Below the pieces are notes generated by a model. That model made no database searches. It had not been told where the DNA came from and saw only the letters and a list, made by a program, of their open reading frames with translations. A stretch of 64,000 nucleotides of DNA, taken from contig FNUU01000010.1 in NCBI GenBank assembly GCA_900108205.1, positions 1-64,000 on the forward strand, in the 5' to 3' direction. The position numbers and the translations under genes were made by a program. The number at the start of each line of letters is the position of its first letter. Positions within the stretch are counted from its first letter, which is position 1. The DNA is from Eubacterium ruminantium. GTDB taxonomy: Bacteria > Bacillota > Clostridia > Lachnospirales > Lachnospiraceae. Positions 17,018-25,656 of this stretch are shown here, piece by piece.

Positions 17018-19315
17018 GTGTTCAGATTTAAAAAATTGGGAGTCGCCGGACTGTTTTCGGTAATGGGTCTCATGATGATGGGAGCTGTGCCAAAGACAGA
17101 TGCGGCTGCAGCAGATAATCCTGCGGCTTACAGCAAAGCAGTGCAGGAAGCGGTATCGGTGGAGGATACCGACAGAAAGACAGCTGTCAGTGAAGCAGCA
17201 CCGGAGGCATCAGAGGAAACCGAGGCACCGGACGTGCTGACAAAAGCAGAAGTAAAAAAGGTAGGAGATAAGTATTATTACTATCTGGACGGAGTGCTTC
17301 AGAAGTGTGGATGGGCAACCGTAAATGGTAAGAAATACTATTTCAGCAAGACCACGGGTGCTGCATTTACAGGCACGAATAAGATTGGCGGATATTATTA
17401 TGTATTTGCTTCAAATGGTGTCATGCTGCATGACAGATATTTTAAGAATTCTGAGGGAAAGAGATTTTATCTTCTTTCCAACGGACGGGCAGCGGTAGGA
17501 CTTTACGAATATGAGGTTAGCGGTGTTAAGTATAAGTCATACTTCAATGGCGATGGAACTGTATTTACCGGTGGCCTTAAGAAGATTGATACAGATAACT
17601 GGTATTATTTCAAATCTTCCGGATATGCCGCAACAGGAGGCTTCTTCAAGGGCGCTGATGGCAAATACTATTATGCATATGCTGACGGAAGATTAAAGCA
17701 TGATGGATGGACCACGGTCGGAGGCAGAAAGTATTATCTCAGTAAAAGTAATGCGGCATGCCTTACGGGACTGAAATCAGTAGGCGGATACGATTATTAT
17801 TTTGCTGACAACGGAGTTCTTCAGACAAATTATTACCTTAAGTCCAAGGATGGAAAGCAGTATTATTTTAAGGCCAACGGAAGGTCTGTAACCGGTATTG
17901 CAAGCTATACCAATTCCAGCGGAGTTAAGGTGCTTTCATATTTCAACGGCGACGGAACGATCGCCAAGGAAACCTTCAAGGAATCTGACGGTAAGCTTTA
18001 CTATCTGAAGAGTAATGGTTATGCTCAGGTAGGAAATCTCTTTAAGCTGGAGAATGGCAGCAGTGTTAAATTCTATCTCGCTGATAAAAATGGTGTTATC
18101 TGCAGGGACGGACTTACCTGGTATCAGGGAGAGCTTTACTGCTTCCACAAAAAGCACGGTGCGGCATTTACCGGAGTACAGAAGATAGGTAATAATTATT
18201 ATGTGTTCAGCTCTACGGGAACTGCCTTCAGAAATACTGTAAGAAATGTAGGGGATCTTAAGTTCAAGCTGGATGAGAACGGTGTATCCGTTAAGGGATT
18301 TATTGAAAGCGGTACCTCCCTTCATTTCCTGAATGGTGATGGAACCCTGAAGAAGGACTGCATTTTCAAATATCTTGGAAAAACATATATATCTTCTTCT
18401 ACTGGTGTTATCAGAAGAAGTGGTTACTTTAAGTATAATTACTCTGAAACAGAATATAAGCTTTTCTACCTTGATGAGACCACCGGTGAAGCTATAACAG
18501 GCTTCAGAGTCGGTAAATTCATGGGAGTTGAAAACAGGGGAATGTTCTTTGATCCGGAGGAAGAAACCGGCTACAGAACAGGAATTCAGATCTGGGAAGG
18601 AGATTATTATATCTTCGATAAGCTTGGAGTTGCCGCAAGAGGCTTCTACTGTGATGATGACAACAAAAAGCTGTATTATTGTGATGAAGAGACCTGTAAG
18701 CAGGTAAGAGGTAAGACGAAGATACAGTTTGCAGGTCTGGTAGAGATTCCTATGCTTTCGGATAATTCACTGGATTACACAAAAGCAAAATCTCTTGATA
18801 CCGGCGATATGGGGGCAAATGTACTTGCAAAGGGCTTTACACAGATGTTTAAGCCGGTTGTAAAGATAGCAAAACCGCTGGGAACTTCACTGGATCAGGT
18901 TCCGGGATATACCTGTTCTGCATTTGTCAGCCATATGTATTATCAGAACGGACTGAATTTCGGAATGCAGGATATTGCGCCTGAGTGCATTAATGTGGGA
19001 TTTGAGATGAATGATGATCCTGTATCTCCTGGAGATATCATTTTCTGGAATCTTACCAATTGTGATACAAAGCTTGATGAGGTAGGAGAGCCTTGGATAC
19101 TTGACAGTGATGGTGACGGAAAATGCGACAGAATACATAAGGCAAATGAATTTGGCGATGGCAGAAAGTATCATGTTCATCACGTTGCACTCTGGCTGGG
19201 CAATGGTCAGGCACTTGAGGCAGCGGCAGGCAGAGGTATAGTAATAAGAAACATTCCGGAACCTACATCTACATATTATCCTGTATGCTACGGACACTGG
19301 CCGGGAAGGGGTTAA
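17018..19315 (+). CDS. Secreted wall-binding repeat protein with NlpC/P60-like domain (copy 1)
   Basis: GTG 17018, preceded by GAGGTGAGGG, gives 765 residues; an ATG at 17003 lacks a ribosome-binding site. A signal peptide (FKKLGVAGLFSVMGLMMMGA) and an Ala/Glu-rich linker come first. About 25 degenerate choline/glucan-binding-type repeats of roughly 20 residues (GKKYYFSKTTGAA, YYVFASNGVM) follow, to about residue 550. The C-terminal domain is NlpC/P60-like: catalytic Cys633 in GYTCSAFVSH, PGDIIFWN, and His722 in HVHHVALWLGNGQALEA. A calcium-loop-like DSDGDGKCD is inserted before the His. It is probably a peptidoglycan hydrolase or amidase tethered to wall polysaccharide. A larger paralogue follows. 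Confidence 0.82.
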   Translation: MFRFKKLGVAGLFSVMGLMMMGAVPKTDAAAADNPAAYSKAVQEAVSVEDTDRKTAVSEAAPEASEETEAPDVLTKAEVKKVGDKYYYYLDGVLQKCGWATVNGKKYYFSKTTGAAFTGTNKIGGYYYVFASNGVMLHDRYFKNSEGKRFYLLSNGRAAVGLYEYEVSGVKYKSYFNGDGTVFTGGLKKIDTDNWYYFKSSGYAATGGFFKGADGKYYYAYADGRLKHDGWTTVGGRKYYLSKSNAACLTGLKSVGGYDYYFADNGVLQTNYYLKSKDGKQYYFKANGRSVTGIASYTNSSGVKVLSYFNGDGTIAKETFKESDGKLYYLKSNGYAQVGNLFKLENGSSVKFYLADKNGVICRDGLTWYQGELYCFHKKHGAAFTGVQKIGNNYYVFSSTGTAFRNTVRNVGDLKFKLDENGVSVKGFIESGTSLHFLNGDGTLKKDCIFKYLGKTYISSSTGVIRRSGYFKYNYSETEYKLFYLDETTGEAITGFRVGKFMGVENRGMFFDPEEETGYRTGIQIWEGDYYIFDKLGVAARGFYCDDDNKKLYYCDEETCKQVRGKTKIQFAGLVEIPMLSDNSLDYTKAKSLDTGDMGANVLAKGFTQMFKPVVKIAKPLGTSLDQVPGYTCSAFVSHMYYQNGLNFGMQDIAPECINVGFEMNDDPVSPGDIIFWNLTNCDTKLDEVGEPWILDSDGDGKCDRIHKANEFGDGRKYHVHHVALWLGNGQALEAAAGRGIVIRNIPEPTSTYYPVCYGHWPGRG

Positions 19316-19411
19316 TCTCATACCGGCGGTTTCATGAGACTTTTCTGTGAATTGGTTATTTGTTTTTGAGGGCGGGTTTCTTGTCCGGAATCATCGGAGA
19401 GGGGTGATAAT

Positions 19412-22400
19412 ATGAATATACTTGCAAGGCTCGGAACTATAGGAGCTATTTCAGCTTTGGGATTCATAGGCGGTGCAGGTGCCGGAACGATGCCTGCGTA
19501 TAATGTGGGGCAATCCGCGGTGGAAGCTGAGGTGCATTTTGATGATACGGTCTCAGCGAAGAAGCAGGGTGTCCGCAAAGAGAGTGATGGCAAGTATTAT
19601 TACTATATTGACGGAGTAAAGCAGAAATGCGGCTGGGCTACCGTTGACGGTAAGAAATACTATTTCAGCAAGAGTACGGGCGCTGCGATGATCGGAGCTG
19701 TAAAGATCGGCAATTATTATTATGTTTTCAGCACAAATGGTGTTATGAAGCATGATGAGTTCTGTAAGAACTCGGCAGGGCAGATGTTTTATCTCCTTTC
19801 AAACGGACGTGCTGCAAAGGGTATGTATGAGTATGAGGTTAAAGGGGTAAAATACACTTCATATTTTAATGGTGACGGCACAGTGGTTACCGGTGGGGTA
19901 AAAAAGATCGATGATGATCATTGGTATTATTTTAAATCCAACGGCTGCATAGCTACAGGCGGAATCTTCAAGGGCGCGGATGGTAAGTACTATTATGCCT
20001 ATGAAGACGGAACCATAAAGCATAACGGATGGACCACTGTTGGCGGCAGGAAGTATTATTTCAGCAAGAATAACGGCGGAAGTCTCCTTGGATTAAAGAC
20101 TGTCGGAGGATATCTTTACTATTTCGGTAGCAATGGTGTCCTCAGGAAAGACTTCTATTATAAAACTGATGAAGGACAGCAGTATTATTTTAAATCCAAC
20201 GGCCGTTCCGTGACCGGAGTAGTTAAGTATCAGGTGTCAAACGGTTCTGAATACATTTCCTACTTCAGTGGAGATGGTGAACTTCTTACAGGACTTCAGC
20301 AATTTAACGGAGACTATTACTATTTTAAAGAAAATGGCATTGCAAGAACGGGTGAGCGTTTTAAGGGCGATGACGGAAGATATTTCTATGCCAATGAGGA
20401 CGGAAAACTCCTTCGTAACAGCTGGCAGACTCTGGACGGAAATATTTATTATTACGGAGAGGACGGAGGAACGCTGAGTGGTGCGCAGACCGTTGAGGGA
20501 TATACATATATCTTCAATGCGAATGGTACCTATAAAACAAGCTGCTATGTGAAGCTTTCCGATGGAAGTGTTTATTATCTTGATGAAAACGGTCATTCGA
20601 TAACCGGTATCGTTGCATATGAGACTGCATCCGGATTAAAATGCATATCATTTTTCAATGGAGACGGTACTCTTTACACCGGCGGCTTCATGGAAACCGA
20701 AGAGGGTGACAAGTACTTCTTTAAGGAGAATGGTCTCGCAAGGATTAATGAACGCTTTATGGGCGAGGACGGCAGATATTATTGTGCAGGTGATGATGGA
20801 AAGATGCTTAAAAACGCCTGGGTAGATGTTGGAGATATTACATATTACTATGGCGAAGACGGAGCGAGTCTTACAGGTATTCAGACCATCGATGAGCATA
20901 CATTCATCTTCACTGCAAGTGGTTCCATCAGAAAGAGCGGTGTGGTGAAGCTTACTGACGGAAGTACGTATTATGTAGATGAAAATGGTTATGTCTGCAC
21001 AGGTCTTATCGAATATATAAATGGTTCCGGGGTTAAATGCATCGCTTACTTTAATGGTGACGGAACCCTTAAAACCGGATGCTTCTATGAAGAGGATAAT
21101 AAGCTGTATTACTTTAAGGCTTCAGGCCTTGCAGCTATGAACAGTGTATTTAAGAATACAGAAGACTCTAAATACTATTATGCCGATGAAAATGGTATTA
21201 TTGCAAGAAGCGGGCTCACAACTGTGGGCGAAGACATTTATTATTTCGACAGTGTGACCGGAGAGGCTTCGACCGGTGTAAAATGTGTTGACAGTAATTA
21301 TTATGTGTTTGCCTCAAACGGTAAGGCATACAGAAACTGCTTCAGAAATGTTGGCACTCTTAAATTTCATTTGGATGAAAATGGTATTGCTGTAGCCGGA
21401 TTTGCCGAGGATGGCGCATATCTGAGATTTTATCATAATGATGGTACATTTGAGGCATCAGGGCTCTTTACTTATGAAGGAAAAACCTACTATGCTTCTC
21501 CTTCAGGTCTTATTGTCAGGGCTGGATATTATAAATATGACTATACTGTTCAGGGGGAGGAAGAGGCAAGATACAAGCTTTTCTACTTTGATGAAACCAC
21601 GGGTGAAGCTATAACAGGATTCAGAGTCGGAAGATTCATGGGATCTGACGGAAGAGGAATGTTCTTCGATCCTGAGACAGAAAAAGGCTTCAGAACAGGT
21701 ATGCAGATAATTGATGAGGATACAGCTTATATTTTCTATGAAAATGGTGTGGCTGCCCGAGGCTTCTTCTGTTCTGATTCAGACCAAAAGCTGTATTACT
21801 GCGATGAGGAAACATGTCTGCTTCAGAATAAGCAGGATTTGGTATTTGCAAATGTAAAGCTTCCTATATTGGAGGATGGATCCCTTGATTATAAAAATGC
21901 AGAGGCAGTGGGAGATGATTTCGGCTGCAAAGTACTTGCAGTAGGATTTACCCAGCTGTTTAAGCCGGTAAACAGAGTGGATAATGTTCCGTTTGGTACA
22001 CCGCTGGAGCAGATAGAAGGCTACACATGTACAACCTTTGTTGTTCATTCTTATTACCAGGCAGGCGTGGAAATAGGCTTCAGAGATATAGCACCTATAT
22101 GTATTGAGAAGGGATTTGAAATGAATGATGAGATGGCTGCGCCGGGAGATATCATTTTCTGGAATCTTACAGATTGTGATACCAAGCTGGATGATGATGG
22201 TGATCCATGGATTCTCGACAGTAATCATGACGGTATCTGTGACAGAATCCATGCTGAAAATGAATTCGGAGACGGAAGGAGTTATCATGTTCATCATGTG
22301 TCCCTTGCTTTAGGAAATGGACAGGCTCTTGAGACAGCTGCCATCAGAGGAGTTGTTATAAGAAATATGAATCCTTCGGAGACTTATTATCCTGTGGCCT

Positions 22401-22435
22401 ATGGTCACTGGCCGGGTGAACAGAATCCGGAATAA
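19412..22435 (+). CDS. Secreted wall-binding repeat protein with NlpC/P60-like domain (copy 2, longer)
   Basis: The 1007-residue paralogue of the preceding gene starts at ATG 19412 behind GAGAGGGGTG. A short signal segment (LARLGTIGAISALGFIGGAG) is followed by about 35 aromatic/Gly-rich repeats. The first ten or so align almost residue for residue with copy 1, and extra repeats expand the middle. The NlpC/P60-like end has Cys873 in GYTCTTFVVH, PGDIIFWN and His962 in HVHHVSLALGNGQALET, with DSNHDGICD at the calcium-loop-like insert. The two genes are tandem duplicates with divergent repeat number, presumably binding the same wall polymer and cutting related peptide bonds. Confidence 0.83.
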   Translation: MNILARLGTIGAISALGFIGGAGAGTMPAYNVGQSAVEAEVHFDDTVSAKKQGVRKESDGKYYYYIDGVKQKCGWATVDGKKYYFSKSTGAAMIGAVKIGNYYYVFSTNGVMKHDEFCKNSAGQMFYLLSNGRAAKGMYEYEVKGVKYTSYFNGDGTVVTGGVKKIDDDHWYYFKSNGCIATGGIFKGADGKYYYAYEDGTIKHNGWTTVGGRKYYFSKNNGGSLLGLKTVGGYLYYFGSNGVLRKDFYYKTDEGQQYYFKSNGRSVTGVVKYQVSNGSEYISYFSGDGELLTGLQQFNGDYYYFKENGIARTGERFKGDDGRYFYANEDGKLLRNSWQTLDGNIYYYGEDGGTLSGAQTVEGYTYIFNANGTYKTSCYVKLSDGSVYYLDENGHSITGIVAYETASGLKCISFFNGDGTLYTGGFMETEEGDKYFFKENGLARINERFMGEDGRYYCAGDDGKMLKNAWVDVGDITYYYGEDGASLTGIQTIDEHTFIFTASGSIRKSGVVKLTDGSTYYVDENGYVCTGLIEYINGSGVKCIAYFNGDGTLKTGCFYEEDNKLYYFKASGLAAMNSVFKNTEDSKYYYADENGIIARSGLTTVGEDIYYFDSVTGEASTGVKCVDSNYYVFASNGKAYRNCFRNVGTLKFHLDENGIAVAGFAEDGAYLRFYHNDGTFEASGLFTYEGKTYYASPSGLIVRAGYYKYDYTVQGEEEARYKLFYFDETTGEAITGFRVGRFMGSDGRGMFFDPETEKGFRTGMQIIDEDTAYIFYENGVAARGFFCSDSDQKLYYCDEETCLLQNKQDLVFANVKLPILEDGSLDYKNAEAVGDDFGCKVLAVGFTQLFKPVNRVDNVPFGTPLEQIEGYTCTTFVVHSYYQAGVEIGFRDIAPICIEKGFEMNDEMAAPGDIIFWNLTDCDTKLDDDGDPWILDSNHDGICDRIHAENEFGDGRSYHVHHVSLALGNGQALETAAIRGVVIRNMNPSETYYPVAYGHWPGEQNPE

Positions 22436-22764
22436 TCATTGATATCGGAGGAATGATAGTTCCACAGGATTATAAGATGTTTTTTTCGGTCAACATAGTG
22501 TTACAAGAATATGATTGATCAGTCGATATGGTGAAACAAGATAATATTTAATTATATGGAGTGCTTCATGTGGTATATGATACCGCATGAGGCATTCTTT
22601 ATTTAGTACAGTGTTATGGCATGTTGCACAGTATAATGTGGTGAAATGTTACAAATGATAACAAAAGATAGAATTGTTCTTGCAAATAATTCTTATTTAT
22701 GTTAAAAAGGATGGTTAGAGGGTAAAATTCATTTTTCAAAATAAGAAACGGAGGAAAAGAGAAA
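22436..22764 (+). other. Intergenic region: terminator and promoter
   Basis: A strong hairpin at 22559-22600 (GAGTGCTTCATGTGGTAT / ATACCGCATGAGGCATTC) followed by TTT ends the repeat-protein transcript. Downstream, TTGCAA (22680-22685) and TAAAAA (22703-22708, with TG just before) are 17 bases apart and can serve the Fn3 protein gene. No ORF is supported here. Confidence 0.6.
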
Positions 22765-23748
22765 ATGAAGAAATTCAAAAGACTCATCGCTATGCTTCTT
22801 GTAGCATTTACCATCGTAACAATGGTACCTGAAGTAAGCGGAAACAAAAAAGCTGAAGCTGCAGCAGCATCTTGTTATCAGGCAAATTCAACAACAACTT
22901 CTGTAACAATCAAGTGGCCGGCTTATTCAGGAACAAGAAGTGTTAATGGATTCTGTGTCGGATATTGCATTGACGCTGATTCAGATGCTTCAAAGAAGGC
23001 TCTGGATATGGCTAGGTCAAAGAAGTATTTTTATAGCAAGTCAACAACTTCTGCAACAATCAAAGGGCTTAAGGCAGGACAGAAGTATTGGGTCGTAGTT
23101 TTGTATGAATATACAGACAGCTATGGCACATCCTTTATATATCATGCTGGATGCTATGCAAGAACTCTTTACAACAAGGTTACAAACCTTAGAGTAGATG
23201 ATTATTATATTCCAAGTTCAGAGACTAGTAAGGCCAGCTTCACAGCTGAATGGACAGCTAAGAAATATGTTGACGGATATCAGGTAGTTGTATATTCTGC
23301 AGGTGGTACACAGATTTCACAGAAGTTTACAACTTCAAACAGTTATACATATTCAGAAGCTAAGTACAACTCAACTTACAGAGTACGTGTAAGAAGCTAC
23401 GTTGAATGCAACGGAACAAAGAAGTACAGTGTATGGTCAAGCTATCTTTATGTTGTAATGCAGCCAAAGATGACATACGGTAAGGTTAACTCAAAGGGTC
23501 AGCTCGCTCTTAAGTGGGACAAGGTTTCAGGCGCAGATTCATATGAAATCTATGTTTCAACAACAGGCGGAAGACTTGGTTACAAGAAGGTTGCTACAAC
23601 AACAGGCGCATCAAAGGCTGTTGCAACTCTTAATGGTAAGAAGTTCAATAAGAACTCAACATACTATGTATTCGTTCGTGCCGTAAAGACAGTTGGTAAG
23701 ACAAAGATTTACAGCGGAACAAACTACGTGTGGACAGTTACACCATAG
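22765..23748 (+). CDS. Secreted protein with fibronectin type III-like domains
   Basis: A 327-residue exported protein beginning with a clear signal peptide (MKKFKRLIAMLLVAFTIVTM, cleavage probably after KAEAAAAS). Three Fn3-like beta domains follow at about residues 35-125, 130-230 and 235-327. Visible Fn3 features are TSVTIKWPAYSG, ATIKGLKAGQKYWVVV, YNSTYRVRVRSY and LALKWDKVSGADSYEIYVS. No catalytic domain or wall anchor is seen, so it may be an adhesive or matrix protein. The ribosome-binding site is GGAGG. A terminator hairpin follows. It is codon-biased towards AAG, ACA and TCA, which suggests high expression. Confidence 0.8.
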   Translation: MKKFKRLIAMLLVAFTIVTMVPEVSGNKKAEAAAASCYQANSTTTSVTIKWPAYSGTRSVNGFCVGYCIDADSDASKKALDMARSKKYFYSKSTTSATIKGLKAGQKYWVVVLYEYTDSYGTSFIYHAGCYARTLYNKVTNLRVDDYYIPSSETSKASFTAEWTAKKYVDGYQVVVYSAGGTQISQKFTTSNSYTYSEAKYNSTYRVRVRSYVECNGTKKYSVWSSYLYVVMQPKMTYGKVNSKGQLALKWDKVSGADSYEIYVSTTGGRLGYKKVATTTGASKAVATLNGKKFNKNSTYYVFVRAVKTVGKTKIYSGTNYVWTVTP

Positions 23749-23773
23749 TTTAATATTTATATTTGATTTATTG

Positions 23774-23806
23774 AAGGGTATCGTCATTGACGGTACCCTT
23801 TTTTTG
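23774..23806 (+). terminator. Rho-independent terminator after the Fn3 protein
   Basis: AAGGGTATCG pairs with CGGTACCCTT around a seven-base loop and is followed by a run of T. Confidence 0.85.
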
Positions 23807-24051
23807 CGCACTGAGCGAGTCATGCACATGCGAAGCATGTGCTGTGAGATAAACCGGGAGACACGCATGCTTGCATGCAGTGGCTCACGAGTTATCTCAC
23901 AACACATGTGCCATAGGCACATGTATATGACGAGCTTGGCAGGAAAGTATATGACGAGCGTGCGACATGAGATAAACCCCGAAGGGGTTATGAATGCCGT
24001 AGTGGTGAGATGAGGCTAAAAGTACATGACGCTGTATTGCCGAGAAGACCG
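23807..24051. repeat. Non-coding cluster of short perfect hairpins
   Basis: This stretch holds no supported gene but several perfect stems. GCACATGC-GAA-GCATGTGC lies at 23824-23842. An outer pair GTGAGATAA (23844-23852) / TTATCTCAC (23892-23900) encloses GCATGC-TT-GCATGC (23865-23878). A 9-bp stem with ATA loop lies at 23904-23924, and AACCCC-GAA-GGGGTT at 23975-23989. A GAA loop recurs. The pattern is like the element at 36074-36234. Confidence 0.65.
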
Positions 24052-24240
24052 GAAGCAACACAAATATGTAAAAATGGCAGAAATTGTTGCCGAAGAGGCT
24101 TATAATAGGCCTCTGCGAGGGTGCAGAAGCAACACAAAAGGGGCATAGGCGGCAAAATTGTTGCCGAGGAGGCTTATAATAGGCCTCTGCGAGGGTGTAG
24201 AAGCAACACAAAAGGGGCATAGGAGGAAAAATTGTTGCCG
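24052..24240 (+). repeat. 74-bp tandem repeat
   Basis: Two full copies (24052-24125 and 24126-24199) and a partial third (24200-24240) share a 74-base period. Each begins GAAGCAACACAAA, continues to ATTGTTGCCG, and ends with an inverted repeat GAGGCTTATAATAGGCCTC. Copy 1 is the most divergent in its first half. No gene is supported on either strand. Confidence 0.8.
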
Positions 24241-24279
24241 GAGAGAATGAAAACAGGCTGTCGAGATAATTGCACATAA

Positions 24280-24308
24280 TTGACACCGAATTTCAAATAA
24301 AATATAAT
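24280..24308 (+). promoter_or_regulatory. Consensus promoter for the papain-like protease gene
   Basis: TTGACA (24280-24285) and TATAAT (24303-24308) are both perfect consensus boxes with a 17-base spacer. The start codon lies 49 bases downstream. Confidence 0.85.
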
Positions 24309-24356
24309 AATATGTAGTTGTATCTTTATTATTATGTATACGAGGGGGGATAAAAA

Positions 24357-25505
24357 ATGAAAAAACTAGTAGCTTTATTGTTAGTCATCTTTATTATCTT
24401 TGGTCTTTCTGTTAACAATACTGTATACGCAGAATCTGATAATAACAATTTGACAAAGCGAGAGCAGGAAGCAAAAGACGAAGCCTATAAACAACTTGAT
24501 ATTTTTAGAGATACTCTCAGTCCTGATAATGATTTTTACTATGCAAATTTTGAAAATCTTGTGATATCTGATCCATTTATAATATATATAGCCAATCAGG
24601 ATGCCCAGGACGAAATATATTATTTCCCTGTCTATGATAAAACAACAAATAAAACCATATATGTTATTGATGTTTTTTCCGTAGCTTCACGCGATGATTT
24701 TATTTGTGAATTTTCTCTGGCATATAACAATGTCATTGACCAGTGCTCTTATATTGATAATCCCAAGAATGTAATTGTTTATAGGATAGGATATTCGGTT
24801 TATTTTGAAACTAACAGCACAGTATATAATGACGGAGGATTCCCTGCTGTAATGAACGATTCTTATTCTGAAAAAGAGTATTCATTTATCAACAAATCTT
24901 TTGAGGATAAAAGATCTCTTGTTCGTGAACGTGTCAATTCCATGGCACCACATGTTTCACAAGAATTAACAGACGAGGAAAAGGTAAATGCGCTTATGAA
25001 TGGCGTTCTTACCCTGTACCATCCCCAATACCAGTATGGTTACGGGATGTGTTGGGCTTGTGCCGTTGCTACGACTTGTAATTACATTAATTCTACAACA
25101 ATAACAGGATTTAATGTATGTGATGCAATGAACATTGGTTATAACGCAGGAGGATCAATAATTAATGAAAAGGATGCCCTGAACTATTATGGTATCAGCT
25201 ATAATTGTATGCGATACGCCTATACCTCGGGTGGATCGTTATCTCCAATCTCATATAGTTGTATAACCAATAATATTGATAGTTATTACCCGGTTATACT
25301 AAATGGTTCATCAAATAGTGGCAATCACGCCGTTACGATCAGAGGGTATAACGGTAGCGGTGGCGCCTCATATAATATTATGTATTTTGATTCTTCTTAT
25401 AATAATATTTATGCTGCACAAAAGAATTGCACATATAATAATCAATATTTTGAATCTCAAGGTGTTCTTTACGATTTTTTATCTACTCTATCTAAATACT
25501 GGTAA
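24357..25505 (+). CDS. Secreted papain-like cysteine protease
   Basis: The 382-residue protein begins with a signal peptide (MKKLVALLLVIFIIFGLSVN, then NTVYAES). Residues 35-200 form a divergent pro-region without a recognised family. The C-terminal 170 residues are papain-like: Gln226 six residues before the nucleophile Cys232 in GMCWACAVATTCNYI, His324 in SGNHAVTIRGYNG, and a later YFDSSYNN loop for the third residue. This resembles staphopain/C39-like secreted proteases. The ribosome-binding site is a GAGGGGGG run. Codon use is richer in A/T third positions than the neighbouring housekeeping genes, so recent acquisition is possible. A terminator follows. Confidence 0.8.
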   Translation: MKKLVALLLVIFIIFGLSVNNTVYAESDNNNLTKREQEAKDEAYKQLDIFRDTLSPDNDFYYANFENLVISDPFIIYIANQDAQDEIYYFPVYDKTTNKTIYVIDVFSVASRDDFICEFSLAYNNVIDQCSYIDNPKNVIVYRIGYSVYFETNSTVYNDGGFPAVMNDSYSEKEYSFINKSFEDKRSLVRERVNSMAPHVSQELTDEEKVNALMNGVLTLYHPQYQYGYGMCWACAVATTCNYINSTTITGFNVCDAMNIGYNAGGSIINEKDALNYYGISYNCMRYAYTSGGSLSPISYSCITNNIDSYYPVILNGSSNSGNHAVTIRGYNGSGGASYNIMYFDSSYNNIYAAQKNCTYNNQYFESQGVLYDFLSTLSKYW

Positions 25506-25523
25506 AATTGATAAAACTTTAAA

Positions 25524-25560
25524 ATACCGCTCTATTTTTGTATAGGGCGGTATATATGTT
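25524..25560 (+). terminator. Rho-independent terminator after the protease gene
   Basis: A 12-bp stem starting ATACCGCTCTAT pairs with ATAGGGCGGTAT-type sequence (one G-T pair) around TTTTG. The downstream T-run is weak, so it could also be bidirectional. Confidence 0.6.
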
Positions 25561-25656
25561 TTCTGGCAAGGGGGCTATATTGATAAAATAAGCCCCGTCT
25601 GATAAAATGATGCAATGATACACTATATATGCAGAATGATTGGGAGAGATTAAGAC

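Noticed and set aside
24052..24240. Possible CRISPR array
   Set aside because: The repeats are contiguous 74-bp units without unique spacers; the same holds for the 39-, 41- and 60-bp arrays. No cas gene is present.
23693..24286. Frames on both strands across the hairpin cluster and 74-bp repeats
   Set aside because: Their sequence is dictated by palindromes and repeats; no start context and no recognisable protein.
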